Positions 1 through 13,100 of a stretch of 64,000 bases of DNA are shown one piece after another. A model generated the notes under the pieces. It saw only the letters and a list, made by a program, of their open reading frames with translations, did not search any database and was not told the DNA's origin. The stretch comes from Chromobotia macracanthus (taxonomy: Eukaryota > Chordata > Actinopteri > Cypriniformes > Botiidae). The position numbers and the translations under genes were made by a program. The stretch spans positions 10,508,001-10,572,000 of the forward strand of contig JAZGTH010000008.1 of assembly GCA_036877525.1 (NCBI GenBank). Reading direction: 5' to 3'. Numbering within the stretch: the stretch's first letter is position 1; the number at the start of each line of letters is the position of its first letter.

Positions 1-676
1 TTTCCCACTCTCCCTTCAGAGCTCTCTCCAAAGCGATGCCTCCTCCAACACATGAACGCATACAAAGTTTGACAGGCAAGTAGAACATCCTATCATTAAA
101 TTTTGACTGAATGCAATGATTGGATGAACATTTTATGGTCATGAACTTTCCACAGAAAACAGAACATCAGATATCAAGCAGAACAGAATAAATAAGGGGA
201 AACGTCAACACCAGATGGTTTCTGTGGAATAAAGATTGTCCCATATCTTATTCCACTCATTTAGATCATTACTGTATACGTTTCTCAAAAGCTATTTAAT
301 TTAATTAAAGTGAAAACTTAAGATTCAAGGTTCACTTAGAGACACCTTTGAAGTTGCAGGTGGAAGATTTATGGTAAATGAATATGTGTATTTCTAATCT
401 CCTACAACCTGAAAATCATTAAAACGGACCCAATAAATCACATATCAAACATCGCTTTAGCCATCTCATTTCTCAACTTGAGGGTTTAGAGTTGCCATTG
501 GCACAAGATCACAGACATAGTCCAAAGGCCTGACAGATGTCCAAGAGGAAGTGAGAAGTAATTTTAATGCACCTGCTCATGTTTCAAGGACTGAAAGCTA
601 AATCCACTACAGCAGGATGAAGACTGGATATACAGCAGGATATATTAGCTTCTATATTGTTTTTATTCAGACTCAC

Positions 677-3600
677 CAGTGCATAAAGAACCTGCCAGGG
701 TGTAGATGAAAGCTGTCCAACCTGAGAAAGGATAGCTATAGTTACTGTAATAATAATAATAATACATAATTAACTGTAAATGAATATACAGAAATATCAC
801 TGAGTAGGGTGAATTTAGCTACAGCTAAAGTTGATGTTACATGCTCACACACGACTACACATGAAATGCCTCATTCAGCTTATCTAGCAGCTTTATCATG
901 CCCTCATTGGCACTCTTTCCAACATACTCATACGGGTGACTTTGTATTTAATACATTTACATTGATGCATGTGGGCTATAAAATTGATCAGTACATGTGT
1001 TCCCTGGGAATCAAACCCATAACTGTTGTGTTGCTAATTCAGTGCTCTGCATTGCCTGTAACTTTGGACAGCTTTGTTATATTAGCTTTTTTTTTACACC
1101 TCAAGGTGGTTCATTTGTAATCTTCTTTTGTAATTCTGCCAAATGAATTCATTCTGAGCTGATGAAACTCTGACTGTTGACAGTGATTCAAAGGACTGAA
1201 CTTCTTTCACCATGTGAAAATGAGTACAAATGAAACAACACTGTTTTTGTCCAAAAATTACCAGAGTGAATCATTACAGTCACATATTCAAGTATTAATC
1301 ATGAGCAATTTCCTGCTAAATGTGTTTGCTGTTTCTGTAAAGTTTCACTTTGTCTGTAAAGTAACTGCTGGTATAAGTGACCATTTCTCTCTGCGTACGA
1401 CACACAGAGGTGAAACGCAACACACATGTAAACCCTCCTTTACCTTTGGGTACAGGCTGTGTGTGCTTTGCACCTTCCTTCAGTTTAAAGTCGAGATACA
1501 TTGTTGGAGTTCTCGTGTAAACCTTTGACTGAAAAGAGAAAAACAAAAATGTCAAACAGACAACGCTTGAAAAAAAGTAAAAACCAAATTGCGGTTTACA
1601 GCGGGAGACCACCGTCACAACAACATCCTATGTTCTTTATTCAAGAGCAAAACAAGAGAAATTGTTCAATACTGTTAAAATTATGGGCTATAACAGATGA
1701 ATAAACATTGTGTGAGTTCCACTGCATATCTGGTTCCAGTAAGCCCAAGTGTTTGGCTGACCCACATTTAAACTTCAGTGGTGCGTCCACCCCTCTGCCC
1801 TGGAGAAACCTTCCATAACCACATTTTACATTGGAAACATTTCACAAAACCACTTCCACTCCTGCCTGCTCCAAATTTCCTGCTGATGTCAGAGAGAGGG
1901 TAGAGGATGCCCTTGCAGCAGCATTTAGTGTGATGGAGTCCGATATCAGATTGTAAATCAAAAGCTTTGATTGGCTGGAACGTTTTAAAAAGGAGTATAA
2001 CCCAGGTAACGTTCTTGAAACATTGAATAACATTCTCTAGTAATTCTCTCAAAGTTATCAAATATGTAATTCTTCTATAATAAAATTGTAATTACAAAAT
2101 ATAAAAATTGTTACAGACTTTAAAAAAATGTTTGAATAACATTCCAAGCACGAGCGTTAATACAACGTCTAAAAAGCTGGATGTTTTTAAATGTTCCTAG
2201 GAAATAATTTTTAACATTTTTTTTAAATAATGGAAATGTTAGCTTGGAATGAATATTCTTTAGAGCTGCTTACTGTGACTGTGAGATACTGTATCTCACT
2301 GTTAAAACAGGAAGCAGACAGAAGCACGGGTCTGAACACGCGGACAAATGGATGGACGACACGCGTTTGTGAATTACAAACAGATGACAAACCGACATCG
2401 ACATGCTTGCTACATTTTTCCTTTTCTCAGTGGCTTGGTTCAAAGAGGTTGTATTAATCATGAGGAACATGTTTTTTATCACCTGACGAACAAAGCAGGC
2501 CTCTTGGCTTCACATTAGTGCTTCGGTACATCAGAGCAGTACAGAGTGACTTACGATAATACTTCTAACCGTACCTTTTGAATACAGTAAACAACCTGTT
2601 TTTGTCATTTTTTTGAGTGATAGTGAAAGCTAAAAATTAAAAAGAGAACAAGGAAAAGAAACAGAATTTGGACACGACCTTGGCCAAATTTGAACCCACA
2701 TTTCCCACATGAGAACCTGGAGGACATGAGGAGCACATGAAACTGGAGATACAACAATATACGAATCTGATCTCAGATTAGTAAATGCAATAAAATAAAA
2801 CCCACCTTTACTCCAAGCGCTTCCCCTGAAATGACAGTCACTGTGATTCCATCTTTACTTGGTTTGGGAATGTTATTGCTCTTCAGCTCCTGGTACTGCG
2901 GCTCCACCATCTTATCTGCACTCTTCAAGTTCACCCAGAGCTGCAGGCCATGAATGCGACCGTCCGACACAGGCATCTCTGCGTGAATCACCCCGCGCCC
3001 TGCAGTCATCCACTGACAGAACACAAAACAAACCATTGTGTTGTTTATATCGCCGAGCGAGAATAAACACCAAACTTAAGTAACGTGGTTGAACGCGTTT
3101 TTTACAGGCATGCGAAAATATCCATACACGTTTACAACTTTGATATTGCTTACAATCTGTAAATTTTAATAATTTGCCTTTTTTAAGCCAATAAAAATTG
3201 GAATCAGACGATGTTGCGTGTTGCTAAGCGATGATTTTATTCCAATCTAACTGTTCTCTTGTATTCTATTAATGACAGCTCTTGTAATCGCCATGTAGAA
3301 TGTAAGAGCTCTTTATAAGGTTTGTTTCAGTGTAAAAATGAACCACTCCAGTTTTACAACAGCAGCCTAATATGCCTAATGGAGCACACTCTCTCTCTTT
3401 CTCTCTCTCTCCCTCTCTCTCTACCTCTCTCAGGGCTCAGTGGAAATTTCCATTACTTCTGAGGTTTAGCAGCTCCTCTTTGGGAGCCATACTGTACTTG
3501 GCAGTTTGATTTATGGAGTAAAACACTGTACACTGTCAACAGCTTTTTCCTTACTCTTTTCTCTTAGTGTCACAGGAATTATCTGGGAGTCCCCGGGTGT

Positions 3601-6407
3601 TTAATGGTGAGGCAGCAGCAGGGCAGTATCTGGAGTTAGGTGTTAGCTGTAGTCAAAGTCGTGTGGGCTACAGACATATTAAAGGCCTATTAAAACATTC
3701 CCTTAATGACCCGGGAGAACGTGAGACAGCTTTACGACACATGAAAACACAGGAAATGCCCTACAGGCTACAAGCTCTCGGTCCGTTTGGTGTGTATGTG
3801 AGTGTAAGCACGTGTGCACAATATATTAAACCTAAATACTTTTAAGTACTGAGGTTTAAAGCCATTAAAGGTTTGTTACAGATTTTGATGAGCAACAAAC
3901 TTGCTTGCTAGTTTTCTAAACAAAAATCCTAAAGTTTATTTTAAATCAACATTATATTTGCATTTATGCATTTGGCAGATTCTTTGTGCATCTGTTTATT
4001 GTGCCAACTTACAGTGCATTAAAGCTTTACAATTTATCAGTACATGTTGAGTCCTAAGACTTGAACCCACAACCTTTGTGCTGCTAATACTATGCTCTAC
4101 CAGCTGAGCCACAGGAAAACAATAGCTGTTCACTCTATAACAAAGTCTCTCAAGATGATGAAACTTTACTTGATTCAGATGCATGTACCTGTAGGTCACC
4201 AGGCTCCAGCTTCCCACTGTGACCACAGGAATCTTCATGAGCTGTTACTCCACTCAGCAAATATGTTACCTGCGTGAGAGCGGACAGATACATGTGAGTG
4301 CTTTTAAATATTTATTTACATTCATGCATTTGATCATTGCTTTTATTCATGGAGATCTGGTGGTACATTTTATCAGATCGTGTATTTCCCGGGAATCGAA
4401 TCCACAATCTTGAAGTTGCTCTACCAGCTGAGCTACAGCAATATAGAAATAAGACTATGACTCTCTTCTTTTTTCAAAGAAATATTTAACCAATAGGCAG
4501 TACGTATGGAAAAGTCATTAAACTTCTTATTCATTTAAACAGAATAAATGGGTCAGAAAATGTACAGGTGAAAGGTGAAACTTACTTCAAAGGGCTGTGT
4601 CTGCAGAGTGCACACACACACACAAAAAGTTTATGTTCAAGGGAATTTGGAAAAGCCCTCATGGGGCATTAAGTTAAACACAAAAGCAGATATGTCTAAA
4701 GATGTGGGCGAAGGAGAAAAAAATAAGTCAAGACAAATGTTGACGTTGTAACTTATCTTAAAGTAAATATTTTCTGATGTATTTTATAAACAGCCTTAAT
4801 GCAAGGTGATTCATAATTTACAAATTTCTTGTAAAGGTCTTGTAAACGCACCAGTATAACTTTTTCACGCCAATATAAAGTTTTCCAGGCAGGGTTTGGT
4901 GCTAATGTGTCATCGCCTAAAATGTTTGTTTATTAAATGAACATGTAACCAATTAACCGAGTATCCTTACAGCTGCTTCCCGGCTGTCCACTAAAAAAAT
5001 GTATCTGCTCGGGCCGTGTGTCAGCTAAGGTGGTCCGACAGATTGCATGTTATCTCCCACACAGCCAGAACTTCTCTCAACAGGATACAGGAGTAAAAGG
5101 TCACCATCTGACCCATCCGAGACTTGCATGACCTGCGGCCACAGGCAGCCTGTGATCTTTAAGCACAGCTGTGATCGGACGGTCACGTGACCGGTCGCAA
5201 GCAAACACACCTGCATGTCTCAGGCAACATGGAGGTCCGGCTCCAGAACTAGCTGCTTGAGTTCAGCAGAGCACATAAAATGCGGAGTTAAACCCTGGGC
5301 CGTAAATCCGTTTCAGGCACACATTCATTTCATTATAAAATGGTCAGAATGCATTCTTGTCACCATCGCATTCAGAAATAATCTGCATTGATGAAACAAA
5401 TGCATCACAGTTTAGTTGCTATATGACAATATTTTAATGTTAGTTTTCTTTCAGCTCTATATTTTTGTTTTCCTGTTGTACAGATACATATCAGAGACCA
5501 AGGGAGTTGCCAGAAACGAGGGGAGTGGTGAATACTGTACTTTACTGTATGGGGATGTACTGAGATGGACATGCGCCCCCTAGTGGTCGAATAAAGCCAT
5601 GCAGCCCTCATCAATATCCTGAGATTAGAAAGCAAATGGAGCCACTCTTATGTCTGATGGGACATGAAGAATACATCCACAAAACGATTCTTCTATTTTA
5701 AATGCATTTTCAGCTAAATTGCTTACGTTTCTCGGTGTCATTATTGATTATATTATATGCATTATATGCAAGAGGGTTACTGAAATAACAATTCAATTCA
5801 ATTCAATTTGTATGTTATAAAAAACCCACGTATCTGACAGAATTAATTCTTCACACTCATTCGTGTACGATGGTCTCTCACAAGACAATAATTGTACTTT
5901 TGATTTTATTTACATCTCTATATAAGAGTGCGCCTTTGAGCGCCAGTGCGCCCCCTGGTGGACAAAACGTGAAGCACAGAAAACGTTCGCCATTCCCTCC
6001 CATTCAATTCATTTGTAGTTGACGACAACGCGTCTTCGTTTGTGCACAGCAAATGCGACGATTTATTAATGAACAACCTCTTGTCTTTGGCACAATAAAC
6101 AGCGTTTACCGTCTCAAATCCGCGGTGAGGGTGATCGGGAAAACCCGCTGGTTTGGAGATGCCAAATTCGTCAAGCATCAAGAAAGGATCAAGATTTTTT
6201 AACTGAAATAAAACAGAGTATTGCACACATGCAATACAATGCATATCGTCATATTAAAGGAGATTTGTTCGTGCACATATAATATATATAATAATGCCAG
6301 CAATGGTAACTTACTTCCCTGCGACCGATGCTCCTGCGCACTCGAGCCCCGACACCTTCAGACTGCTCGACGCTTAAAACAACCGCACAGACTCTCCTGA
6401 TCATCAT
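677..6407 (-). CDS. pir: Pirin, 3'-truncated by the window edge; one exon not found
   Basis: Pirin is an iron-binding cupin protein, a nuclear cofactor acting with NF-kappaB. Coding exons read on the minus strand: 6315-6407 (31 codons, starts [20 protein letters not shown]), 6110-6202 (DPFLMLDEF, then [11 protein letters not shown]), 2806-3012 ([14 protein letters not shown], then [10 protein letters not shown] and ISGEALGVK), 1444-1528 ([15 protein letters not shown]) and 677-721 ([11 protein letters not shown]). All have GT/AG borders and consistent phases. The four iron ligands of the family are present: two His in HPHRG and His/Glu in HAEMP. The exon expected between GFET and WMTAGRG (about 27 residues, normally holding HEDFCGH) was not found between 3013 and 6109. 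The exons after 677 are also missing and probably lie left of position 1. Its promoter faces the 3' end of the FAD gene. Identity is secure from long identical stretches; intactness is not. Confidence 0.93.
946..1070 (-). repeat. tRNA-derived SINE-like fragment
   Basis: Read on the minus strand, it carries a decayed tRNA-like head (TGGGTTTGATTCCCAGGGAA, B-box like) followed by the family tail with TACTGATCAATTTTATAG. Confidence 0.45.
2001..2250. repeat. Short inverted-end transposon (CCCAGCTAACA family), degenerate copy
   Basis: It has eroded ends CCCAGGTAAC and TGTTAGCTTGG and shares the family's internal AACGTTCTTGAAACATT, TACAACGTCTAAAA and AATGTTCCTAGGAA blocks. It lies in a pir intron. 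Confidence 0.6.
3956..4115 (-). repeat. tRNA-derived SINE-like copy
   Basis: The minus strand reads GTGGCTCAGCTGGTAGAGCA (A-box region) and GTGGGTTCAAGTC (B-box region), then a tail containing GCACTGTAAGTTGG and CAAATGC. The match to tRNA is only in the promoter part. Confidence 0.65.
4312..4436 (-). repeat. tRNA-derived SINE-like copy
   Basis: The minus strand reads GTAGCTCAGCTGGTAGAGCA and GTGGATTCGATTCCCGGGAA, a good A-box and B-box pair, followed by the same tail. It lies in the same pir intron as the copy at 3956 and in the same orientation. Confidence 0.65.
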
Positions 6408-7165
6408 TAAAACCTTCACTTTATGGTGACAATGTTTTATTTAAGTCCTTACTAAGCACACACAACACACAGCAACCCGAGATTTGTGAATCAAGATCGC
6501 ATTTATTTCGCTGCACCTGCGATAATATTCTGCGCATTCGTGCCCGAAGGCGCACCAGGTATGTTGTGCGTGTGTTTGTTTTGGGTTTGTCATTCACTTC
6601 CTGCACACATGATCGGGTTATTTAAAGGTACCGGGCAAGTCACAATGACTTTGCATTATTTTCACACACTTGGAGTGACTGTGAGCTTATCTGACGCGTT
6701 TGTAAGTCCCTCCCTGAAGATATGGATGCGCAGCGGAGTCTCCAAACGGGGCGGTACCTCCAAAAGCCACGCCCCCATCCCGGAGCTCCACCCATTTTTA
6801 GAGAGTCCCCGCCCCGATTTGGAGATCTCCAGCCTGCAGTTATACTTTGAGAAAAAAGTAGAAACAAGCAATGCAATTGGTTTGTGTCCTCCACAGTTCC
6901 CTGTATTATAGATGTCTGTTGTTATTGTATTGCATGTCTAATATACAAACACCCTTTTCCCTATCTCTGTGATCCCCATACACATTACAGCATGAAAACA
7001 ACATTTATTTATTTATACAAAAAATGCATTCACTTGGTAGACCGTTTACGGGAAAGATTTGTTGGGCAGAAAAGTGTACCGTGTGGAAGGAAGGCCAAAA
7101 CGTAATGAAAGCAATCAGTTTTATTTGAATTTAGATTCATGAGGATCGTAGCCTAACTGTGGATG
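6408..7165. promoter_or_regulatory. Intergenic: pir promoter side and 3' flank of the FAD gene
   Basis: This stretch lies between the pir start codon and the stop codon of the next gene, both on the minus strand. It should hold the pir promoter and 5' leader and the 3' flank of the FAD gene. The part at 6700-6830 is richer in G+C than its surroundings and contains GC boxes such as CCACGCCCCC near 6760. I see no clear TATA box and no coding exon. Confidence 0.4.
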
Positions 7166-10100
7166 TTACAACCACATGAGGCCGTGCATGTGTGATATGT
7201 ATTCCTCAGTCCTTGTCTTTTCCATTCTTGTTGATGTCCTCTCATCCAGGCCACTATGTCGAGTTATGATGTTTTGAAATATGCGCATACTTGCAGCTTG
7301 ACCCCCTGCAAGGTTTACGGCATGCGGCCCAACCTGTATATTATAAAGTTCATAGATTATGTTTTTATCTATTTCATACATAATATGTAGGGAAATCAGG
7401 GCTAGTTGTCACACATGAAATGGTTGTACTGTTTAAGATTGACCGACAAACATAATATTAATGTTTATTTGTCAGTATTTTGTCAGCTTACCATATATCA
7501 TGTAACAAAACGTGTTCAATAAACTGTATCTTTCTTCCAAGGCAAAAACAGTGGAAATGTTGTATAGCTTTTATGTATCCACAGACTTTTCGGAAAATTG
7601 AAAATTTTATGGGCTCCCCTGTTTAAAAGTCCCTCAAACATGTTATTGTGTTAGTTTGCTAGTGATACATAGAATATTTTACAGTGTTTGACTTCAGCAA
7701 AGTATCACATCATATAACATGGTATGTCATCACATTTCATAACATAAACATAACTGCACCTGAAGTGCTGCATATTGTCCCATCAGGTAAAGGGGGCATT
7801 CTGGTGTCCACTGCAGTGATTCTGTTATGCACGGCCAGCCGTCCAGGACCTGCGAGTCAAGTTTAAGCATATGAAGCTGTATGAGAGTCCATACTTTGAG
7901 ACGAATGCAGATATGGAAATACAACGACTCACTTGAACAGGGAATTTTCTCATAACTTCAGAGAGTAAAGGGTCTTGACTGACATTGAGTTTGCAGCCTG
8001 TCGCCAGCCAAATCTTTTCCCCGCTCCACTGTTCACCATTGCACAGAGAGACCCTCCAGCTCTGAGACTCATAACACCAATTAGCCTCCGTCACCTTCAG
8101 AGGAAGACATTTTAATTAATTACATACAAATTATATTATGTTGTTCAGTGTTAAAGCTGCAGTTTGTAACTTTTGCCTCTCTGTCGTTATCTCTGTTACA
8201 TAACATAACATTGCAGGTTACTTTACATACAGTCTTTGAAATCACGTACACTTAAATAGGATTCCTTGGCAATGGTTTTAGTTTACAGAATTTTAATTTT
8301 TTTACTTTTTATTCAACATAAAGCAGGTCCAAAGCTAACGGCAGCTGACAGCTTTCACATGACTAGCTGAAAATGACTAACTTTATCTTCATAATTATAC
8401 AAACAACTGTAATGAAGTCCCAGAAAAACAATGCTTTATATTCAATTGCCTGCTGAAATATCTGATCTTGATGTTTGTCTATATCTAATCAGATTTTGGT
8501 CTCGTCTCATGGATGGATGAGCCTAAGCAGACGTCACCTGGCAGTGAGCTCTGAGCAGAAGCTGGCCGCTCTGAATGAAAGGCAGAAGTTGTGCGTAGGC
8601 CTCAGGGGTCACCGCTCCTCCTTTCCTGGCTTGTTTTATCATTGCTAACCTCTTGTGAAGACTCCTTTCATTATAGAACTGCTTCAGGTAGGCCAGACCA
8701 TCCATCTTGATTCCATGCTCAACATGTGAATAGCGTCCAATCAAACTCTCTATGTCCCCAACATCAAACTGCTTTAGCTGAAAACAGTAAATACTGACCA
8801 TTTTTAAAACATGCAGCATATGTGTGCTTTAACATTTTTATTTTATATAATACTTAATTGTTGATTGGTCAATCACAGCATTCTGTGATCAATAGTTTTT
8901 GCATAATGGCTTCTAAACTGTATAACTGACTGTTAGTGCAAGCAACTTATTTACTGCATAGCTGTGCTATGTTTGTATCTGTCGTATCTAGATCTTTATC
9001 AAATGATAAAATGTTTCAACTTAGATGTTTGTAAAGGCACTACAGCTAGAACATTAATGATGCAGCTAAACTGTATTTTATCACTTACATAATGTTTGTT
9101 TACACTGTCATTTTAACAGGCTGGGTGTTACTTACCTGTAAGTGTTTACGTAAGACCCAGGTCACATGACGCGCACCCTGTTTCAGAGCAGTTGAGATAA
9201 TGTGGGCGCTGGTCAGACCTCCACCCACCACCATCACCCTCTGACCCATATTACACACGGGTGGAGGACCTGAGACAAGGTTTATTCAGTTTTTTGCTCT
9301 GTATAGTACTATCCCTTCTATAGGAAGAGGTGGACATCTTGCATTCTTATAATAAAATACAGTTTGGTGTATTTGCCTTATATTTGGTTCTTATTTTAAT
9401 GTCAAATTAAGAAACCCACCTCTCGAGGGCTCATTCACTTCTTCATGTGTACAGAAATAGTGCATGAGCTCCACTGTGTGTTGTAGACTTTCCTCTGGGT
9501 AACTCTCCTGGATTGCCTCCACCCAAGATGGGATGTTAGCCATCTGTGCCCGTGAGGGCCCTGTTGCCATGACGACTGTTTTTGCCTCCACATTTTCCCC
9601 AGTGTTTAGTGTCACTCTGAAAAACTTTACCTTGCTCTCATCCTCAGATAAGACTGGCGTGATTCTGTCCACTGTGGCTCTGATTAGGACTCTGCTCAGG
9701 TCATATCTGTGTACCTGGGTAGAAATCCGTGGCAATGTAATCCATAATTTAGTTGTCACTTTTTGTTTACTATACAAAGTTTAGTATTAAAATATTATAA
9801 AATATTGTTTTTGCTTAGTATTAAAACATGTAACCTGTTATAATACGGTATGTTAAAAATACACATAAAACGTTTGGAATAATTTCAGTGTTTTAAAACT
9901 CATTTCTCAGAATATTCACTGTTTGGTTTTTATGTAGATGAAGTATCAGCATCATGCTGTAAAGTCTTTGGGATTTTCTTGCAGCTGAAAAATTTAAAGC
10001 TGAAGTGTGAGTTTTTAGGTTAAAGATATTTGTACTGTAGCTTGTTTTAAACCAATGGTGTGCTTTTGAGCATTGACTACCCAGATAACAATTTTAGGTT

Positions 10101-13100
10101 GTAAGAACATTCCCCTAACGTTTTCATTAAGCAACAAAAATGTTAGAAATGTTATTTTGAATGTTCTAGAAATGTTCCGTTTCTTTAGATGTTGTGTTAA
10201 TGTTATTGGTTAAGAGAACGTTATTCAAACGTTTTAATTCTGTAACGTTTTAAAACACTTCACTAACAACTTTAGAATAACGTTTCTTTAATAACATTAA
10301 AGAAAGGTTCTACTAACATTATTACGAGAAAATGATTGATAATTTTGAAGGAACTTTTAGAGAACAATAACCAGCGTTCTGAGAACATTTCCTGTTAGCT
10401 GGGTATCTGTTTGGATGACTAATGCCAGATAAACAGTGTGGTGGAAAAACAGTTTGAAACCTTTATGCAATTACGCTTAGGGTTGCCAGTAGCACAGAAA
10501 TGTAACACTTCAACCTTAATTACAGATACGCTGCTGAACCCAAAGGTTTTTGCTACTGATGTATTAATTACTGTTAGTCAGGCATTCCACACAATTGCTC
10601 ATGCTACATGACCCTCAGACCTGCTCCTGGAAGAAGTCTATACTGAGTTGTGTTCCTGGCAGACTGAAGTACAGATTCTTCTGAAGGCCATTTGTTCCAC
10701 TTAGAAGTTTTTTGTCCCTCTTACCCAGACGATTGTCGTTAAAAAACGCATTCTCGTCCTGAATGTACATTCGCTCGGGTAGGCCGTGCAGCTCCTCCAA
10801 ACGATTTTGCCCCACCACAAACTCCTGCAGGGCCTTCTGGGATTGCGCAAAGGTGCAGGAACTATCAGTCCCTTGATGCTGCTTGTTTACTCGCATTATG
10901 TTTTGTATATTGTTCAATACAACCAAACAGACTAAATTCTTAAAGCTGCAATCTGTAACTTTTGCCTCTCTACTACCCCCTCTGTTTGAAACATAAAACT
11001 GCAGGGTACTTGAAGTAATTTTTTTAGGTGGATGACAAGTTTAAACTCTAAACCACTGCTTTAAGAACAAGCTACAAACCCTGCACCATCTACAGTACCC
11101 GGCCATGCAATAAAGTAGCTGGATCTTCTTATTTCTGTTTACCGATGGACATTTCCTATGAAATCAGACCCAACCACTCAAATTATAAATCATTATTTTG
11201 AGCTTACCTTTGCAAATCGGGGTAGTGTAAGGAGATCGTATTGAACACTGATCTGTCATGTACTTGCTCAAAACCGATTTTTGTTCATTTTAAAAACAAA
11301 AAACAAAGTTACGGATTGCAGCTTTAAATCATGTTTAATGTGCTGCATAAAGATTATAAGCTCTACAGCTCTTCAGTGCTGAGTTACCTTATTGAATGGC
11401 TCAGTGTGCACAAGCATGTGTGATCGAAGATGAGGGATGCTCAGGGCAGTAAACTGACTTTCCCACAATGATGTCCACCTTCCATACGAATCCACCACCT
11501 TGAAATGCAATGCAGGACGTGGTAGATGTTTCCCCTCATTCTCTTTTTCCAACACTGGCCCTGTTGAGAAGAGGATCTAAACTGTTTTCCGATGACAAGA
11601 GGATGGATGGAAAAATAAAAAACCAGAATTCATCACAAACGTGTGGACTCACTGACAGGTTGTCTCTTTCTGTTTTTGTTGTGTACACTTTTAGCTTTTG
11701 TTGTGCTAAGCTTAATTCCTTGAAGTATGTCAGCACTGGATTGGCAGATGGGTTGGTCAGGGTTCGAGAGTAGAGTAGCAAGTGTTAGAGCATGAGGACC
11801 TCCACCGATTATTAAAACATCCAACATTCCTTGGATAAAGAGAGAGAGAGAGAGAAACACGTGAAAGCAAGCATGAGAAGAAAGCTAGAGAAGGTTGAAA
11901 ATGTTTTTGTTTAACAACAAAAACAAGCAAGTACATAACAGATCAGTGTTCAAAACCTCTCCTTACCTTACCCTGATTCCCAACAGTAAATTTATAATAA
12001 TGATTTATCATATGAGCTGTCAGGTCTGATTTCCTGAGAAATGTAAGTATGGCTTCATTTGACTTCAACATACGTAAAAAAATATGTAACGTAACCTGCA
12101 ATTTTATACTTCAAACAGAGATGGTAACAGAGAGGTAAAAGTTACAGATTGCAGCTTTAATTTCAATACTATTAAATTTAATAACAAAATTATTTAATTT
12201 TGCCACTTTTTTCTTGCAGGCACAGGTAAACTAGCACAATTGTATGTTTACTAGTAACCTCATACAGTATATGTCAGAAAAGCAAATCATATTTATATTG
12301 AATAATCTGTTACATGCTGAATATGTGGTCACTTGCCTGCAGATAGTGTGCAGATGTCAGATTTTGGGTTTGGAAATAGTGCGGCACGTGTCACACTGTC
12401 CACTCTGAGTCTATAGATACCGTGGCTCATGATTGGCTGTCTGGAACGAGGGTCAGTCTCAGAATAGCTGTCATAGAAATAAGAAGTATAATTTTAGCTC
12501 AGTGTTATCTAAACAAGCCAGAACTCAATAACATTACACTGTATAAATAAATAAATGCAGGGTTTTGTGGTATTAGTATTAATTGAAAAGCTTGAAATTT
12601 AATTTCTAGCTTTAAAAATGTATGCTTTGCTTTGCATACCTGCTTGTGCATCAATATAAAGCCACATTACACTTGAACAATTGAACTTGCTACTTCATCT
12701 TCGATGATCTTCGGAAAGATTCAATTATTGCTGACCTATTGTACCTGTGTCCCAGCTAACAGTGGAATCTTGCAAGAACATTAGTAGAACATTTTATTAA
12801 CATTATATATCATATCAAAAATGTCATTCTTAAGTAATTAGTGGAATGTTTTAAAAATGTTACAGAATTAAAACATGTTTGAATAATGTTCTTATAACCA
12901 AGCAATAATGTTAATGCAATAAACAAACAATTAATGCAAATGTAAGCATTTTTATTACTTAATGGAAGCGTTAGGGAAATGTTTTTACAACCTAAAAGTG
13001 TTAGCTGGGGTAGAAGAGTGCTACATTGTGTGGCAGACTGATACAGTGTCAGTAATGCTTTTCTTTCTCAGTAATCCTGATGTGAATTTCTTCCCACCAG

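Noticed and set aside
4019..4436. Functional tRNA genes on the minus strand
   Set aside because: A- and B-box similarity is good, but the arms do not pair as in a tRNA and the same tail follows in several copies; they are SINE-like repeats.
5025..5216. Candidate for the missing pir exon
   Set aside because: It has acceptor-like sites, but the translation ([12 protein letters not shown]) does not resemble the expected pirin segment.
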